A DNA stretch of 64,000 nt from Bradymonas sediminis (GCF_003258315.1 NZ_CP030032.1:1154001-1218000), one strand, 5' to 3'; counted from the first letter of the stretch, positions 16,857 through 26,730 are shown. The notes: generated by a model not told the origin, from the letters alone. Translations and numbers: made by a program.

Positions 16857-18101
16857 ATGAACACCAAAGCACGTCGCGTCTCGTTTAAGGGCGCGCATGG
16901 CCTCACCCTGGACGCTCGCCTGCAAACTCCCGCCGATGTTGAGCCCAGCGCCTACGCCTTGCTGGCGCATTGTTTTAGCTGCAGCAAGGACCTCACCGCC
17001 CTGGTGCGTCTGAGTAAGCACCTGGCCGCCAAGGGCATCGCGGTGCTGCGATTTGACTTCACGGGGCTGGGCAATTCGGAGGGGGATTTTGCCAATACCA
17101 ACTTCTCTTCCAACGTCGAAGACCTGGTGGCCGCGGCCGATTTTTTGAGGGCCGAATTCGAGGCGCCGACGCTGCTGATCGGGCATAGCTTTGGGGGAAC
17201 CGCGGTGCTCAAAGCCGCGCCCCAGATCCCCGAAGTGCGCGGGGTTTGCACCATCGCGGCGCCCTTTGACCCGGCGCATATCCTCGACTCGATCCGGGTC
17301 GACATCGACGCGGTCGAAGCCCAGGGCGTGGCGACTGTGAATATCGGCGGCCGCCCGTTTCAGATTCAGCGCCAATTCCTCGATGACGTGCGCGACGCAC
17401 AGCTCGCCGAGGATATCGCGGCCTTCGACGGCGGCCTGCTGGTGATGCATAGCCCGCAGGACCGCGTCATCGATATTCGAAACGCCGAGCAGATCTTCGA
17501 GGCGGCATCTTACCCAAAGAGTTTCGTGACGCTGGACGGCGCGAGTCATCTTTTGCGCGGCGCTGAGCACGGGCAATTCGCGGGCGAAATGCTGGCGACC
17601 TGGGCGGACCTGTATATCGACCGGGCGCAGCCGGCCGAGGCGACCGGCGAAGATAGCGAGCCGGACACGGTGCTCGTCGAGCAAACCGACGAGGGGCTCT
17701 ATGTCAATCGTGTGGTCCTGGGGCGGCATCAATTTTGGGTCGATGAGCCGCTGAGCATGGGCGGGGACGACGCGGGGCCGGACCCCTACGGTCTGGTGTG
17801 CGCCGCTCTGGGCGCCTGCACGTCGATGACCCTGCGTATGTACGCCGACCGCAAGGAGTGGCCGCTTGAGCACGTTCAGGTAAAGGTTCGCCACGCGAAG
17901 GTCAGCGCCGATGGCGCTGCGGATAACAAGCGCGGCGCACAGGTGGATAAATTTAGCCGAGAGATTCGCCTCCGCGGGGACCTGGACGCCGCGCAGCGCG
18001 CGCGTCTGGTCGAAATCGCGAACCGCTGCCCGGTGCATCGAACGCTGACCCGCGAGAATATCATCGAGACCGAATTGTTGGAGTTTCCAGACGCGCAATA
18101 A
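16857..18101 (+). CDS. Alpha/beta-hydrolase - OsmC fusion protein
   Basis: This 414-residue cytoplasmic protein has two domains. Residues ~10-260 form an alpha/beta hydrolase with nucleophile elbow LLIGHSFGGTAVL, an oxyanion-side segment LLAHCFSCSKDL, an acid in MHSPQDRVID and a His in LDGASHLLRG. Residues ~285-414 form an OsmC/Ohr-like domain with YGLVCAALGACTSMTLRMYA and NRCPVHRTL, the two redox cysteines that reduce organic hydroperoxides in the family. This fusion is known in bacteria; its substrate is not settled. AGGAG lies 6 nt before the ATG at 16857. Confidence 0.9.
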   Translation: MNTKARRVSFKGAHGLTLDARLQTPADVEPSAYALLAHCFSCSKDLTALVRLSKHLAAKGIAVLRFDFTGLGNSEGDFANTNFSSNVEDLVAAADFLRAEFEAPTLLIGHSFGGTAVLKAAPQIPEVRGVCTIAAPFDPAHILDSIRVDIDAVEAQGVATVNIGGRPFQIQRQFLDDVRDAQLAEDIAAFDGGLLVMHSPQDRVIDIRNAEQIFEAASYPKSFVTLDGASHLLRGAEHGQFAGEMLATWADLYIDRAQPAEATGEDSEPDTVLVEQTDEGLYVNRVVLGRHQFWVDEPLSMGGDDAGPDPYGLVCAALGACTSMTLRMYADRKEWPLEHVQVKVRHAKVSADGAADNKRGAQVDKFSREIRLRGDLDAAQRARLVEIANRCPVHRTLTRENIIETELLEFPDAQ

Positions 18102-18125
18102 TCTGCGCGCCTGAGCCCCGCTGAG

Positions 18126-20618
18126 TTACGCGGTCGCGCGCATGATGCCGAACCCGAGCAGGGTGAGCAGTGCGACCGAGATGATGGTGATGAGCACGGC
18201 GAGCCCGTTGGGCAGGCGTTGGTGCTCATCGGGGACTTTGCCGGTGTAGAGGCCGCGGTCGGTGCTCAGGAAGAAGTAGCCGCCTTGCACCGAGATATTG
18301 TGGATGTCGGCGCGGTCAATGCCCCGGCGCTTGGGCCAATTCAACTGATAATTGCGAAAGCTCGGGCGTTCCTGCTCGGTGTCGGTGACCAACACCAGAT
18401 AGGTGGTCTGGAAGCTCTCGACGATGAGCAGATGTTTGTCGTCGATAAGCTCGTATAGAAGGATCTCACCGTCGCTCCAGGGGCCGCGCAGGTCGCGCCA
18501 GGAGCTTCCGCCGTCCAGGGACCGCGCGAAGCGGTTTCGATGCGCCATAAAGACATTTTCGGGGGATAAACTCGGGTTGTGCGCCAGGAAGACGTCGCTG
18601 GGGCGCGGGCCGCGCTCAAGGCTGGAGACCGCGTGCCAGGTCTCGCCGTTATTATAGGATCGCCATAATTGTGTCGGCGCCGAGGGGTTCAGGCCGCGCG
18701 TTACCAGATAGATGCGCTCGCCGACTTCGGTGGTGAAGTTCGAGATATAGGAGCCCTCAAGCGCGCTCTCGAAGGCCGGGTTCAGGGCGAGCGATGTCCA
18801 TGAGACCCCGGAGTCCAGCGAGGTCAGTGGGCCGCGGTGGGCGGACCAGGCGTAGACCTGAGGGTTATCCGGGTGGGCTTCGATGGCGACGATGGCCCGC
18901 GGGGGCAAATCCATGCCGCGAAAACGCGGGGCGCGAAACGCGGTGGCGCCCGTGGGGGCGGAGGGCGCGGCCTGTGAGACGCTCGATTTACCGCTGGTTT
19001 CAAGGCGCACGATGGCGCCGGTGGTGGTGCCGCTGAGGATGGCGCCGCTGTCGTGCTCGACGCGAATCGCGGTGATGGCGCGCGGTTGCAGCATCTGCCA
19101 TTGGCCGCTCTCGGGGCGTCCGGCGAGGCGGTAGAGCCCGGCGTCGGTGCCGAGCAAAAAGGCGTCGCTTTCGTCGGCGCCGATATCTGATGCGCGGGTG
19201 GCGCGCAGCTCGTCGTTGATGTTCTGCCAGGTCTTGCCGCGGTCTAGGGAGCGCAGCACCCCGGCGCCGTTGGTGGCGGCCCAGACGCGGTCGTGTTTGC
19301 GGCTATAGGCGAAGTCGACGACGCCGCGAAGGTCAAGGTCAGGGGGGCGCACTTCGGTGAACTTCTCGCCCAAATCGTCGCTTCGATAGATCGCGCCGTC
19401 TTCCAGGGCGAGCAGCAGCGTCGCGGGGTGGTCCGGGGTGGCGGCCAGCACCTGCAATGCCTGGCCCTGGGTGTCATCCTGGGTCAGGGAATACCAGGTG
19501 AGGCGGTTCCAGGTCTTGCCGTCATCTTCGCTCTTGAACAGCCCTTCGGAGGTCAGGATGAGCACCAGGTTGGTGCCCGGCACGGTCGCCAGTTGGGAGT
19601 CGGCGCCGTCGAGCACCGCGACTTCCTTAAACTTCGGCTCGCCCGCGTCACGTCGGTAAATATGGAGGCGCTCGCGAAGCATCGTGAGCATCTCGTAGGG
19701 GCGCTGGGGGGCGGCCGGAAGGTAGTGGCGCAGCATATACGGCAGCTTGGTGCGATTGGAGTCGTCGTCGAGCTGGGCGCCGCGCAGGGAGATATTCTCC
19801 CAGAGCTCCTCGGGCTGGGCGTCCGCGCGCAGGGGCGCGTCGGCCGGGAGTTTGAGCTTCCACAGGTTATTCGCGCCCATCAGGTAGAACCCGAGCTCGC
19901 CGGTATTGACGAAGCGCAGGTGCGCCGGGTTGGGCCTAAGGGTGGGCTCAGCCGGCGGTTGGGTCTCGTCGGTCGGCCCATCGGGCGCCGGTTGATCGCT
20001 GGGTGGACGCTCGTCCTGGGTATCTGAGCCGGCGTCTGGGGCGTCGCTGGTCTCGGGCTCGTCGGGGGGATCTTCGGGCTGGGCCGCGATGATGGGCAGC
20101 GGCGTTCGGCTCCAGGTGCGACCGAGGTCTTCGCTGGTCAAAAACTCCTGGGTGCCGGTCTCCGAGACGCCCGGGGCAAGCCAGAGGCGGGAGTCATGGG
20201 CGGTAAATAATTCGGAGGGGCGAAAGTTGAGCGCGCGCCGCGCGGGCGTCAACGCCTCGTCATTGGGCTGGCCCAGGCGTTGCTGGCGCAGCGCATCTTG
20301 TGAGCGCGGCTGGATATGCTCCCAGGCGCCGCGGTCGCTGTGGTGGATAAATAGGCCGGCGTGGGAGGGCGCGACGAGGCTTGGCTCCGGGTCACCGTCG
20401 AGCACGGCGACGGTATAGACAGAGCCACCCTCGGGCATCGGAACCCGCTGCAGGTCGATGCTGCTGCGCTCCTCGACGCAACCGGCCAGGAAGCCGGCAA
20501 TCAGCAACGCGAGGAGCAGTGACGCGCGCCAGGGACGGCGCGCATGCGGCGCGGCGGACGCGTCCCGAGGAGGAACACGCCCGCCGTGGGTCGGCGGGTT
20601 TGCGCAGGTGGGAATCAT
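18126..20618 (-). CDS. BNR/Asp-box repeat lipoprotein (sortilin/Vps10-like propeller)
   Basis: The 830-residue predicted lipoprotein has lipobox FLAGC near residue 47. A Pro/Asp/Glu-rich insert lies around residues 190-240. Many Asp-box-type repeats of the form S-x-D-x-G-x-T-W follow (SEDLGRTWSR, SEDDGKTWNRL, SDDLGEKFTEV, SLDRGKTWQNI, SYNNGETWHAV, SLDGGSSWRDL), indicating one or two beta-propellers. A hydrophobic segment close to the C-terminus (AVLITIISVALLTLLGFGIM) could be a second membrane anchor. The ATG overlaps the stop of the upstream OmpA-like gene (ATGA, 20615-20618), so the two are translationally coupled. Function unknown; probably a surface-binding scaffold. Confidence 0.85.
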   Translation of the reverse strand: MIPTCANPPTHGGRVPPRDASAAPHARRPWRASLLLALLIAGFLAGCVEERSSIDLQRVPMPEGGSVYTVAVLDGDPEPSLVAPSHAGLFIHHSDRGAWEHIQPRSQDALRQQRLGQPNDEALTPARRALNFRPSELFTAHDSRLWLAPGVSETGTQEFLTSEDLGRTWSRTPLPIIAAQPEDPPDEPETSDAPDAGSDTQDERPPSDQPAPDGPTDETQPPAEPTLRPNPAHLRFVNTGELGFYLMGANNLWKLKLPADAPLRADAQPEELWENISLRGAQLDDDSNRTKLPYMLRHYLPAAPQRPYEMLTMLRERLHIYRRDAGEPKFKEVAVLDGADSQLATVPGTNLVLILTSEGLFKSEDDGKTWNRLTWYSLTQDDTQGQALQVLAATPDHPATLLLALEDGAIYRSDDLGEKFTEVRPPDLDLRGVVDFAYSRKHDRVWAATNGAGVLRSLDRGKTWQNINDELRATRASDIGADESDAFLLGTDAGLYRLAGRPESGQWQMLQPRAITAIRVEHDSGAILSGTTTGAIVRLETSGKSSVSQAAPSAPTGATAFRAPRFRGMDLPPRAIVAIEAHPDNPQVYAWSAHRGPLTSLDSGVSWTSLALNPAFESALEGSYISNFTTEVGERIYLVTRGLNPSAPTQLWRSYNNGETWHAVSSLERGPRPSDVFLAHNPSLSPENVFMAHRNRFARSLDGGSSWRDLRGPWSDGEILLYELIDDKHLLIVESFQTTYLVLVTDTEQERPSFRNYQLNWPKRRGIDRADIHNISVQGGYFFLSTDRGLYTGKVPDEHQRLPNGLAVLITIISVALLTLLGFGIMRATA

Positions 20619-22411
20619 TCGTCGACGCTGTCCTCACCCGTGAGGATGGTGAACTCGACGCGTCGGTTATTCGCGCGACCTTCCGCGGTGTCGTTGGTGT
20701 CGATCGGGGTGGACGGGCCGTAGCCCTTGGCCGTGAGGCGCGAGGGCGCGATGCCCTTGTCGATCAGGTATTTGCGTACGCTGTCGGCGCGCTGCTGGCT
20801 GAGCTTATCGTTGAAGGCTTTGCGGCCTCGACTGTCGGTATGTCCCTCGATGCGCAGCGCCTCGATATGCGGGTGGTCTTCGAGCACTTCCACGACCTCG
20901 TTGAGGATGTCGAAGCTATCGGGGCGAATCGTCGCCTTCGACGTCTCGAAGTGAACCTTGTCGATGATGACGATCTTATCCTTGGTGACCACGACCTTGC
21001 GGCCCGGGTCCGGGCAGCCGTTTCGTTCCGGCACGCCGAACTCATCGGGGCAATCGTCCTGGTCGTCCGGGATGCCGTCGCCGTCGCGGTCGGGCGGGCA
21101 GCCGTTATATTCGGCCACGCCGGGGACGTCGGGGCAATCGTCGTCGCGGTCCAAAATGCCGTCGCCGTCGCGGTCCGGAAGCTCAAGAACCGGCGGGCCA
21201 TCGTCGCCGAAGTCGTCTTCGGGGCAGCCGTCGGTCATCACGCGCGTTCCGGGCGGGGTATTCGGGCAGCGGTCGACGCTATCCGGCACGCCGTCACCGT
21301 CGCTGTCGGGTTCGGGGCAGCCGTTTTCGCTCGGGCTTCCGTCCGGGCAGGGGCTGGTGCGCCCGTCAAAGGCCGGCGATTTATAGTCCATCGACCACTC
21401 GCCGCCGTAGACCCAGTAGCCACCCAGGCCGACGAAGAGGCGAAGGTCAGGCGTGCCGACGCCGTTGGTCAGCCCGGAGCCGCCGCCGGCGGTCAACGTC
21501 CAATTGTCAGTGATCGCGTAGCGTCCGGCGAGCTTAATCTCGGCGGGGACTTCGCCGTTTCGAAGCGCGCGGCCCTTTTCGGCCAGGCTTACCGCGCCGT
21601 CGATCTCGAGAATCGCGTCGAGTTCACGCATGAACACCGGCACGCTGAGCGCCGCGCCCCACAGGAATTCGTCGCCGATGGTCGCATCACGAAAGGTCTC
21701 CTTCATCGGGCGATAGCGATACCCGAGGTTGGCGCCCACGCGCATGCCTCGCCAGATGAAATAGTCGGCCGCGGCCAGGACTTCGCCGCCCACGCCAGCG
21801 TCGCTGGTCAGCGTGTTTTGGGTCGCGATCGGGGCGTATAAGGAGCCTACCAGCGCCAGGCCGACCAGCTCATCGCGGGGATCAAGGATTTGGTATTTGG
21901 CCGACAGGCGCCAGTCGTTGATGCCCATAATCGACAGGTCCGTGGAGTCCTCGGAGCCTGGCGGGAGGATGGGTTGCAGGCCCTGGCTTGCCTGGAAGAC
22001 CGTGACGGGGATGAGCAGGCCGACCTCGAAGCGGTCGAACAGGCCGACGCTTCCCAGCAGGGAGAGCGTGGTCTGGGCGTCGACCGTCTCGCTATAGCGC
22101 GCGCCGCGCGCGGCGAGCTGCAGCGGGTTGTCGGCGAAGTCCAGGTAGAAGCTTGCGTCCCACTCCAGATGTTTGGCGATGCCGGAGCTATACACGTTCA
22201 GAAAGTCAGCCGGGCCGGGGGCCGGGCGGAATCGCTGCAGTTGGATATCGGGAAGATCGAGGTCCTGGGCCTGAGCGGTCTCGGCGAAGAATCCGACGCT
22301 CAGCGCCGCCAATGCCGAAAATACGCCGGCCATGCGGCGCATCTTTGTCGCGTTAAATGACCAAGAGTCGGCGGGGTTCTCCGGCGAAGGTTGCTGCGTG
22401 GGTTTCGTCAT
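20615..22411 (-). CDS. OmpA-family outer-membrane protein with thrombospondin type 3 repeats
   Basis: The 598-residue protein has a signal peptide ending in ETAQAQ near residue 49. An N-terminal beta-barrel-like domain covers about residues 60-340. A Cys/Asp-rich calcium-binding linker of three thrombospondin type 3 repeats follows (DSDGDGVPDSVDRCP, DRDGDGILDRDDDCP, DRDGDGIPDDQDDCP). The C-terminal OmpA domain (about 480-598) has RIEGHTDSRGRKAFNDKLSQ and ANNRRVEF, the peptidoglycan-binding Asp and Arg positions. It should tether the outer membrane to peptidoglycan. AGGA lies 7 nt before the ATG. It is coupled to the downstream BNR lipoprotein. Confidence 0.92.
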   Translation of the reverse strand: MTKPTQQPSPENPADSWSFNATKMRRMAGVFSALAALSVGFFAETAQAQDLDLPDIQLQRFRPAPGPADFLNVYSSGIAKHLEWDASFYLDFADNPLQLAARGARYSETVDAQTTLSLLGSVGLFDRFEVGLLIPVTVFQASQGLQPILPPGSEDSTDLSIMGINDWRLSAKYQILDPRDELVGLALVGSLYAPIATQNTLTSDAGVGGEVLAAADYFIWRGMRVGANLGYRYRPMKETFRDATIGDEFLWGAALSVPVFMRELDAILEIDGAVSLAEKGRALRNGEVPAEIKLAGRYAITDNWTLTAGGGSGLTNGVGTPDLRLFVGLGGYWVYGGEWSMDYKSPAFDGRTSPCPDGSPSENGCPEPDSDGDGVPDSVDRCPNTPPGTRVMTDGCPEDDFGDDGPPVLELPDRDGDGILDRDDDCPDVPGVAEYNGCPPDRDGDGIPDDQDDCPDEFGVPERNGCPDPGRKVVVTKDKIVIIDKVHFETSKATIRPDSFDILNEVVEVLEDHPHIEALRIEGHTDSRGRKAFNDKLSQQRADSVRKYLIDKGIAPSRLTAKGYGPSTPIDTNDTAEGRANNRRVEFTILTGEDSVDE

Positions 22412-22522
22412 GGGGCGTCCTGAACGTGTATTAAAACAATAATTATTTATTCGTCGAACCAGTGCGCTATTCGTGTCTATTTTGGCGTCGAGCGAGCCTG
22501 CGCTCGGCTTATGCGTTGATTT

Positions 22523-25500
22523 CTACGATTTTGTATCCGATTGCAAGGCGCGCAGCGCGCGGCGCGCAGGGTCCAAGCCGGCGGGCGGCTCCTCTTCATC
22601 CTGAACAAGCGCGATGGCCTCGGCGAAGATGGGGCGGGCCAGGTCGGGGCGCTCAAGCTTATTGGCGTAGAGCGTGGCGGCTTCGTTCAGAATTTCGAAC
22701 CTCGCGTGCGGGTCGAGCAGCAATTCGGCGTAGGACTCGAGATCTTGTGCCAAAGCCTGGGATTTGTCGAGGGTGCGGTCGAGCGCGACGCGCCGCTCCA
22801 GCGCGTCGACATGCTCGGGCCACAGGGCGAACGCGCTGCCCCACAGCCCCCAGGCCTGCTCCAGGTCGACCAGATCTTGCTCGACGATATGCGCCGCGTC
22901 GGCCACGATTTGGCTGGCGGGAACGCGCACCGCCGAGCTGATGGTCTCGGGGTCGAGCTGAATCATGGCGTCGACGCTGACGCCCTCGGGCTGGCCGATG
23001 AGCAGGCCGAATTCGCGGCCCAGGCTCTCGATATATCCGGCCCAATCCTCGGTCGCCGCCTGGCATTGCTTGATGGCGTCGAGCGCGATGGAGTCGCCCG
23101 GCGCGGCCTTTAAGACGTTCTCGAAATGCCCCTTGGCGGCGTCGGCCTTGCCGAGCTTGTCGAGCAGCAGGCGCGCGAGGTCGCGCTCCATCTCGATGGC
23201 GTCGAGCCCGCCGCCGGCGACCTTGAGCACCGACTTGTAGTGGCGCGCCGCGCGCTCATAATCATCGAGGGTATAAGCGATTTGTCCGAGCAAGCGGTGC
23301 GCCGCCTCGTTCTGCGGGTCGCTTTGCAGCACTTCGGCCAGCCACTTCCGTGCCTCCCCTGCGCGCCCTTCAAGCTCGCCATCTTCGCCCGGCGTATCGG
23401 GCGTCTCATCCCAGATAAGCTGAGCAATAATAAGGCGATAGGTGATCTTCATCTCGGCCGAGTCGGCGTTCTCAAGGCGCGTGTTGAGGATGCGGATTCG
23501 CTCGGAGAGCGCGCCGCATTCCTCGTAAATCGCCTCCAAAGTGGTCAGCAGGGTGGGCTGGGAGCCGAGGCCGTCGGGGTCCTCGTCGCGCACCCGCTCC
23601 AGGTGGCGCCGCGCGGTCTGCGCGTCCTCGAGGTCATAATAATAGAGCTCCCCGAGCTCCAGGCTCACGCGCATCAACTCGGCCTGCTCGAGCACGATGT
23701 CGTCGTCTGCGTCGAAGTGCGACGCGATGAGCTCGTCGAGCGTGTCGGCCAGGCGCATCGGGTTGTCGAGCGAGCGCGCTTCGGCGATCTGCTCGCGAAT
23801 CATCTGCTCGGGCGAAAGCTCGGCGTCGGATTCGGTGGTGTCGGCTGTGTCGCTTGGGTCCTCGGCTGCGGATTGCTGTGCCGCGCGCTCGGCCTTTTTG
23901 GCCAGGAAAAGCTCGCGATATTTGGCGCGGAAGTCATCGAGGTTTGGCTCCTCGGGCTTGGCCGATTGCGAAGATGCCGATGTCGACTTGTCTGCCTCAA
24001 GTTGCTCCGAGGTGGGCGGAAGCAACTTGCGGGTGAGCGCGTCGGCTCTCGAGAACTCGGGCGCCTCGCCGGTGCTCTGGGTCCCCACAATGGGCTCGGT
24101 GAATTCGGCCGCGAGCGATTCATCCTTGGCCTGCGCGTCGAGCTCGGGCGACGGCGTCGGGGTGTCGAAGATCTGCGCGTAGGGGTCAATCTCGAGGGCG
24201 CGGTTGACGTGTGTTTCGGCCGCAGCGTCGCGCCCGCGCTCTTGATAGATGCGCGCGATCTGGCGATGCGCGTCGACCAGACGGGCCTTCGGAGAGATGC
24301 CCGTGCGCGAGTCCGGCGCGATCCAATCGGAGGAGCCCGGCGCGAGATGCTCGGCCTGCTCGACCTCTTTCTCGAGCAGCGGAATCGCGAGGAGCCAATA
24401 GTCGGTGGCTTCGGTAAGTTGTTCGCGCTCGGTGCATAATTTGGCGGCCAATTCGAGCAAGTCGGCGTGGGTGCGCTCGGATTCGGTGTCGGCTTCGGAG
24501 AAGTCGGCGCCGTCCCACAGGGCCAGCGCGCGCCGGCAGGTCATCAGCGCCTGCTCGAGGTCTCGAAGTTCGTCGCTCCACAGACGCGCCACCCGATAGA
24601 GCAAGCGCGCCGCGCGTCTGGGATGCCCGCTGGCCTCGGCCGCGCGCGCCGCCGACCCGAAGGTCTTGAGCGCCCGCAGGGGTTCGGCGCCCACCACATA
24701 GCTCTCGCCCAGGGTGTTGAGCGCGTCGAGTTCGGTCGGGTCCAGGCGAAGCACCTTCTCCAAATAGATGCGCGATTCGCGCAACTCATCGCCCTGAGAG
24801 GCCATCGCATCCGGGGCCGCCGCGCGTTGAGCCGCGTCGCGCTCCATGAGCAAATTGGCGAGCTGGAGGTAGGTGTTTTTAAGGGCGTCGCGATCGGTAT
24901 ACACGCCGGTGAGGCGTTTGAGGACTTCCTCAAGGCCGGCCGCGTCGTTGAGCTGGGTATAGAGTTCGCGCAGCTTCTCCAGGGCGATGCGGTTTCGCGG
25001 CGAGACGCGCAAGATTTCGCGCAGGTGTGCGCAGGCGTCGCTGGGTCGCTCGACGCTGACATGCTCGGCGAGGCTTAGCTGGGCGAGGATCCAATCGGGC
25101 GTCTCGCCGCGGTCGCGCAGGGCGTTGGCCAGGCGCTCGAAGTGATAAATCACCTGCGCGCGTTGGTCACCTCGGGCCGGCGATAGCAGGGCGAGCGTGG
25201 GTCTGGCGAGCATGGCGCGCATATCGGCGCGGTGGTCGTGTTCGAGCTCGCGGCAGATCGCCTCGGCCTCGGCCAGGTGCGCCGGCGTGGGCGTGGCGAG
25301 CAGGCAATCGAGCGTGCGCGAGACGAGTTCGGAGTGCAGGCCGTAGACGTCGCGGTAGCCCGACAGCGTCTGCATGGCCTGGCGAATTTGCCCGTCGAAG
25401 AGCGCCTGGTCGGCGTGCACAAACAGGTCTTTGGCCTCATAGGCACCGAGCGCGCGCGCGCCCTCGCGGGTCTGGGTGAGCTGGAACTCGTCGCGAGGAT

Positions 25501-26245
25501 TTGCCGAGCCGTTGGAGTGCGCCATGCGCCAATCGGCGTCGCGGGTGCCGGCGCGAATCGTCAACAAACCCGGGCGGATACGCGCGCCATCGAGGACGAC
25601 GTCCGACAGGTTCGGCAACTTCCAACCCACATGAGCAAAGATATGGAGTAAGATGAGTTTGAGCGGGCGAAAGCTCAGGATATCGCCCGCCACGCCGACC
25701 GTGAATGATTGGCCGCGCCCCGGCGGGCGCAAAAGGTCGGTGTTGAGCAGGCCGGTCAATAATTCGAACGCGACCAGGCGCGCCGGGAAGGGCAGCGGCC
25801 CGTAGGCGCGGTAGTCATAGAGGGAGAGGTGGATCTCATCGACGCGCGCAGGCTCCGGCGGGATAAGCGCCGCCCGAAAGCTCACATACGCATCCGCTCC
25901 CATCGCCTGCACGCGCACGCTGATATGCACCGCGTCGGCCAAGAATCGGACCTGCAAATCTTGGAAGCGGTCGAGCTGCGCGGCCGCCTGGCGAAGTAAA
26001 TCGCCCAGGCCGACCTCGGAGATGCCCAGCTCAATCTCGCGCACCAGGCAACGGGTGTTGCGAAAGCGGTCGAGCCCGCCGCGCGCGTCGAAGGGAAACG
26101 CCAGGTCTGGAATCTCCATGCGCAGCATTTCGAGCGTGATCCAATCGCTTAATCGCTCATGATTCGCCCAGAGGTAGCCTCGCCCGTACATAAAGTCGAG
26201 GTTGAGGCCCAGCGGATTTGTCGGTTCGGAATTCGAAGACTGCAT
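22523..26245 (-). CDS. Giant tetratricopeptide-repeat protein
   Basis: The 1240-residue soluble protein has an N-terminal ~280-residue region of no family I recognise (start LGLNLDFMYGRGYLWANHERL). The rest consists of helical TPR-type repeats, for example LRLDPTELDALNTLGESYVV, VLQSDPQNEAAHRLLGQIAY and YERAARHYKSVLKVA. A Ser/Glu/Lys-rich linker sits around residues 700-800. There is no signal peptide. The start is the ATG 8 nt after the upstream gene's stop, with no clear ribosome site of its own, consistent with coupling. A scaffold role is inferred. Cytoplasmic location is likely. Confidence 0.82.
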   Translation of the reverse strand: MQSSNSEPTNPLGLNLDFMYGRGYLWANHERLSDWITLEMLRMEIPDLAFPFDARGGLDRFRNTRCLVREIELGISEVGLGDLLRQAAAQLDRFQDLQVRFLADAVHISVRVQAMGADAYVSFRAALIPPEPARVDEIHLSLYDYRAYGPLPFPARLVAFELLTGLLNTDLLRPPGRGQSFTVGVAGDILSFRPLKLILLHIFAHVGWKLPNLSDVVLDGARIRPGLLTIRAGTRDADWRMAHSNGSANPRDEFQLTQTREGARALGAYEAKDLFVHADQALFDGQIRQAMQTLSGYRDVYGLHSELVSRTLDCLLATPTPAHLAEAEAICRELEHDHRADMRAMLARPTLALLSPARGDQRAQVIYHFERLANALRDRGETPDWILAQLSLAEHVSVERPSDACAHLREILRVSPRNRIALEKLRELYTQLNDAAGLEEVLKRLTGVYTDRDALKNTYLQLANLLMERDAAQRAAAPDAMASQGDELRESRIYLEKVLRLDPTELDALNTLGESYVVGAEPLRALKTFGSAARAAEASGHPRRAARLLYRVARLWSDELRDLEQALMTCRRALALWDGADFSEADTESERTHADLLELAAKLCTEREQLTEATDYWLLAIPLLEKEVEQAEHLAPGSSDWIAPDSRTGISPKARLVDAHRQIARIYQERGRDAAAETHVNRALEIDPYAQIFDTPTPSPELDAQAKDESLAAEFTEPIVGTQSTGEAPEFSRADALTRKLLPPTSEQLEADKSTSASSQSAKPEEPNLDDFRAKYRELFLAKKAERAAQQSAAEDPSDTADTTESDAELSPEQMIREQIAEARSLDNPMRLADTLDELIASHFDADDDIVLEQAELMRVSLELGELYYYDLEDAQTARRHLERVRDEDPDGLGSQPTLLTTLEAIYEECGALSERIRILNTRLENADSAEMKITYRLIIAQLIWDETPDTPGEDGELEGRAGEARKWLAEVLQSDPQNEAAHRLLGQIAYTLDDYERAARHYKSVLKVAGGGLDAIEMERDLARLLLDKLGKADAAKGHFENVLKAAPGDSIALDAIKQCQAATEDWAGYIESLGREFGLLIGQPEGVSVDAMIQLDPETISSAVRVPASQIVADAAHIVEQDLVDLEQAWGLWGSAFALWPEHVDALERRVALDRTLDKSQALAQDLESYAELLLDPHARFEILNEAATLYANKLERPDLARPIFAEAIALVQDEEEPPAGLDPARRALRALQSDTKS

Positions 26246-26253
26246 GCGCGCCG

Positions 26254-26730
26254 TCAGTCCGGATTAGATAGATGCTCGTTGGCCGAGGCGAGCTGAGTAA
26301 GTTCTTTGAGTCCGGCGTCGGCCTGTGCCGCGAGTTTGGCATCTTCGCGCCGCTCGGCGAGCGCTGCGATGCTCATCCAGGCCATCGAGCGCAGCGCGGG
26401 CGGGGCCGGGTCGGATTTGGCCACCCGCGTCCAATCGCGAATCGCCGTGGCCTCACGTCCCAGCACACGCTCACATTCGGCCCGCGAGAGCATCGAGAGC
26501 GCCTGAAACGGCGCGTCGCTTGTGCGTGACGCGCGTCGAAAGCCGTGTGTCGCGCCCTCAATATCGCCCGCCTGAAGCAGGCGTAGCGCCCTGAAAAAGT
26601 CGAGCCTTTCGTACGTTATCGACCCCAACGCCAAGCCCTGTTCTACCTGCTCACCGAGGGATTGCAAATAGGAATCCGAAGCGTGGGCCTCGCGCGAGTC
26701 TTCGGCGTCATGATTCGTGGATTTAGACAT
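26254..26730 (-). CDS. Small TPR-like helical protein, operon partner of the giant TPR gene
   Basis: The protein has 158 residues and is probably all-helical. Repeated patterns such as YERLDFFRALRLLQAGDIEG and APFQALSMLSRAECERVLGR resemble degenerate TPRs. I use the ATG at 26730, with GGAG about 11 nt upstream. An in-frame extension to 26865 would add residues with unlike composition and would cross a REP-like repeat region. It ends 8 nt before the 1240-residue TPR gene and is probably cotranscribed with it. No catalytic motif. Confidence 0.68.
   Translation of the reverse strand: MSKSTNHDAEDSREAHASDSYLQSLGEQVEQGLALGSITYERLDFFRALRLLQAGDIEGATHGFRRASRTSDAPFQALSMLSRAECERVLGREATAIRDWTRVAKSDPAPPALRSMAWMSIAALAERREDAKLAAQADAGLKELTQLASANEHLSNPD

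Noticed and set aside
20381-21841. Plus-strand frame of 486 codons
   Set aside because: Antisense to the OmpA/TSP3 gene; the Val/Ala/Arg-rich product mirrors the Asp-rich TSP3 coding strand.
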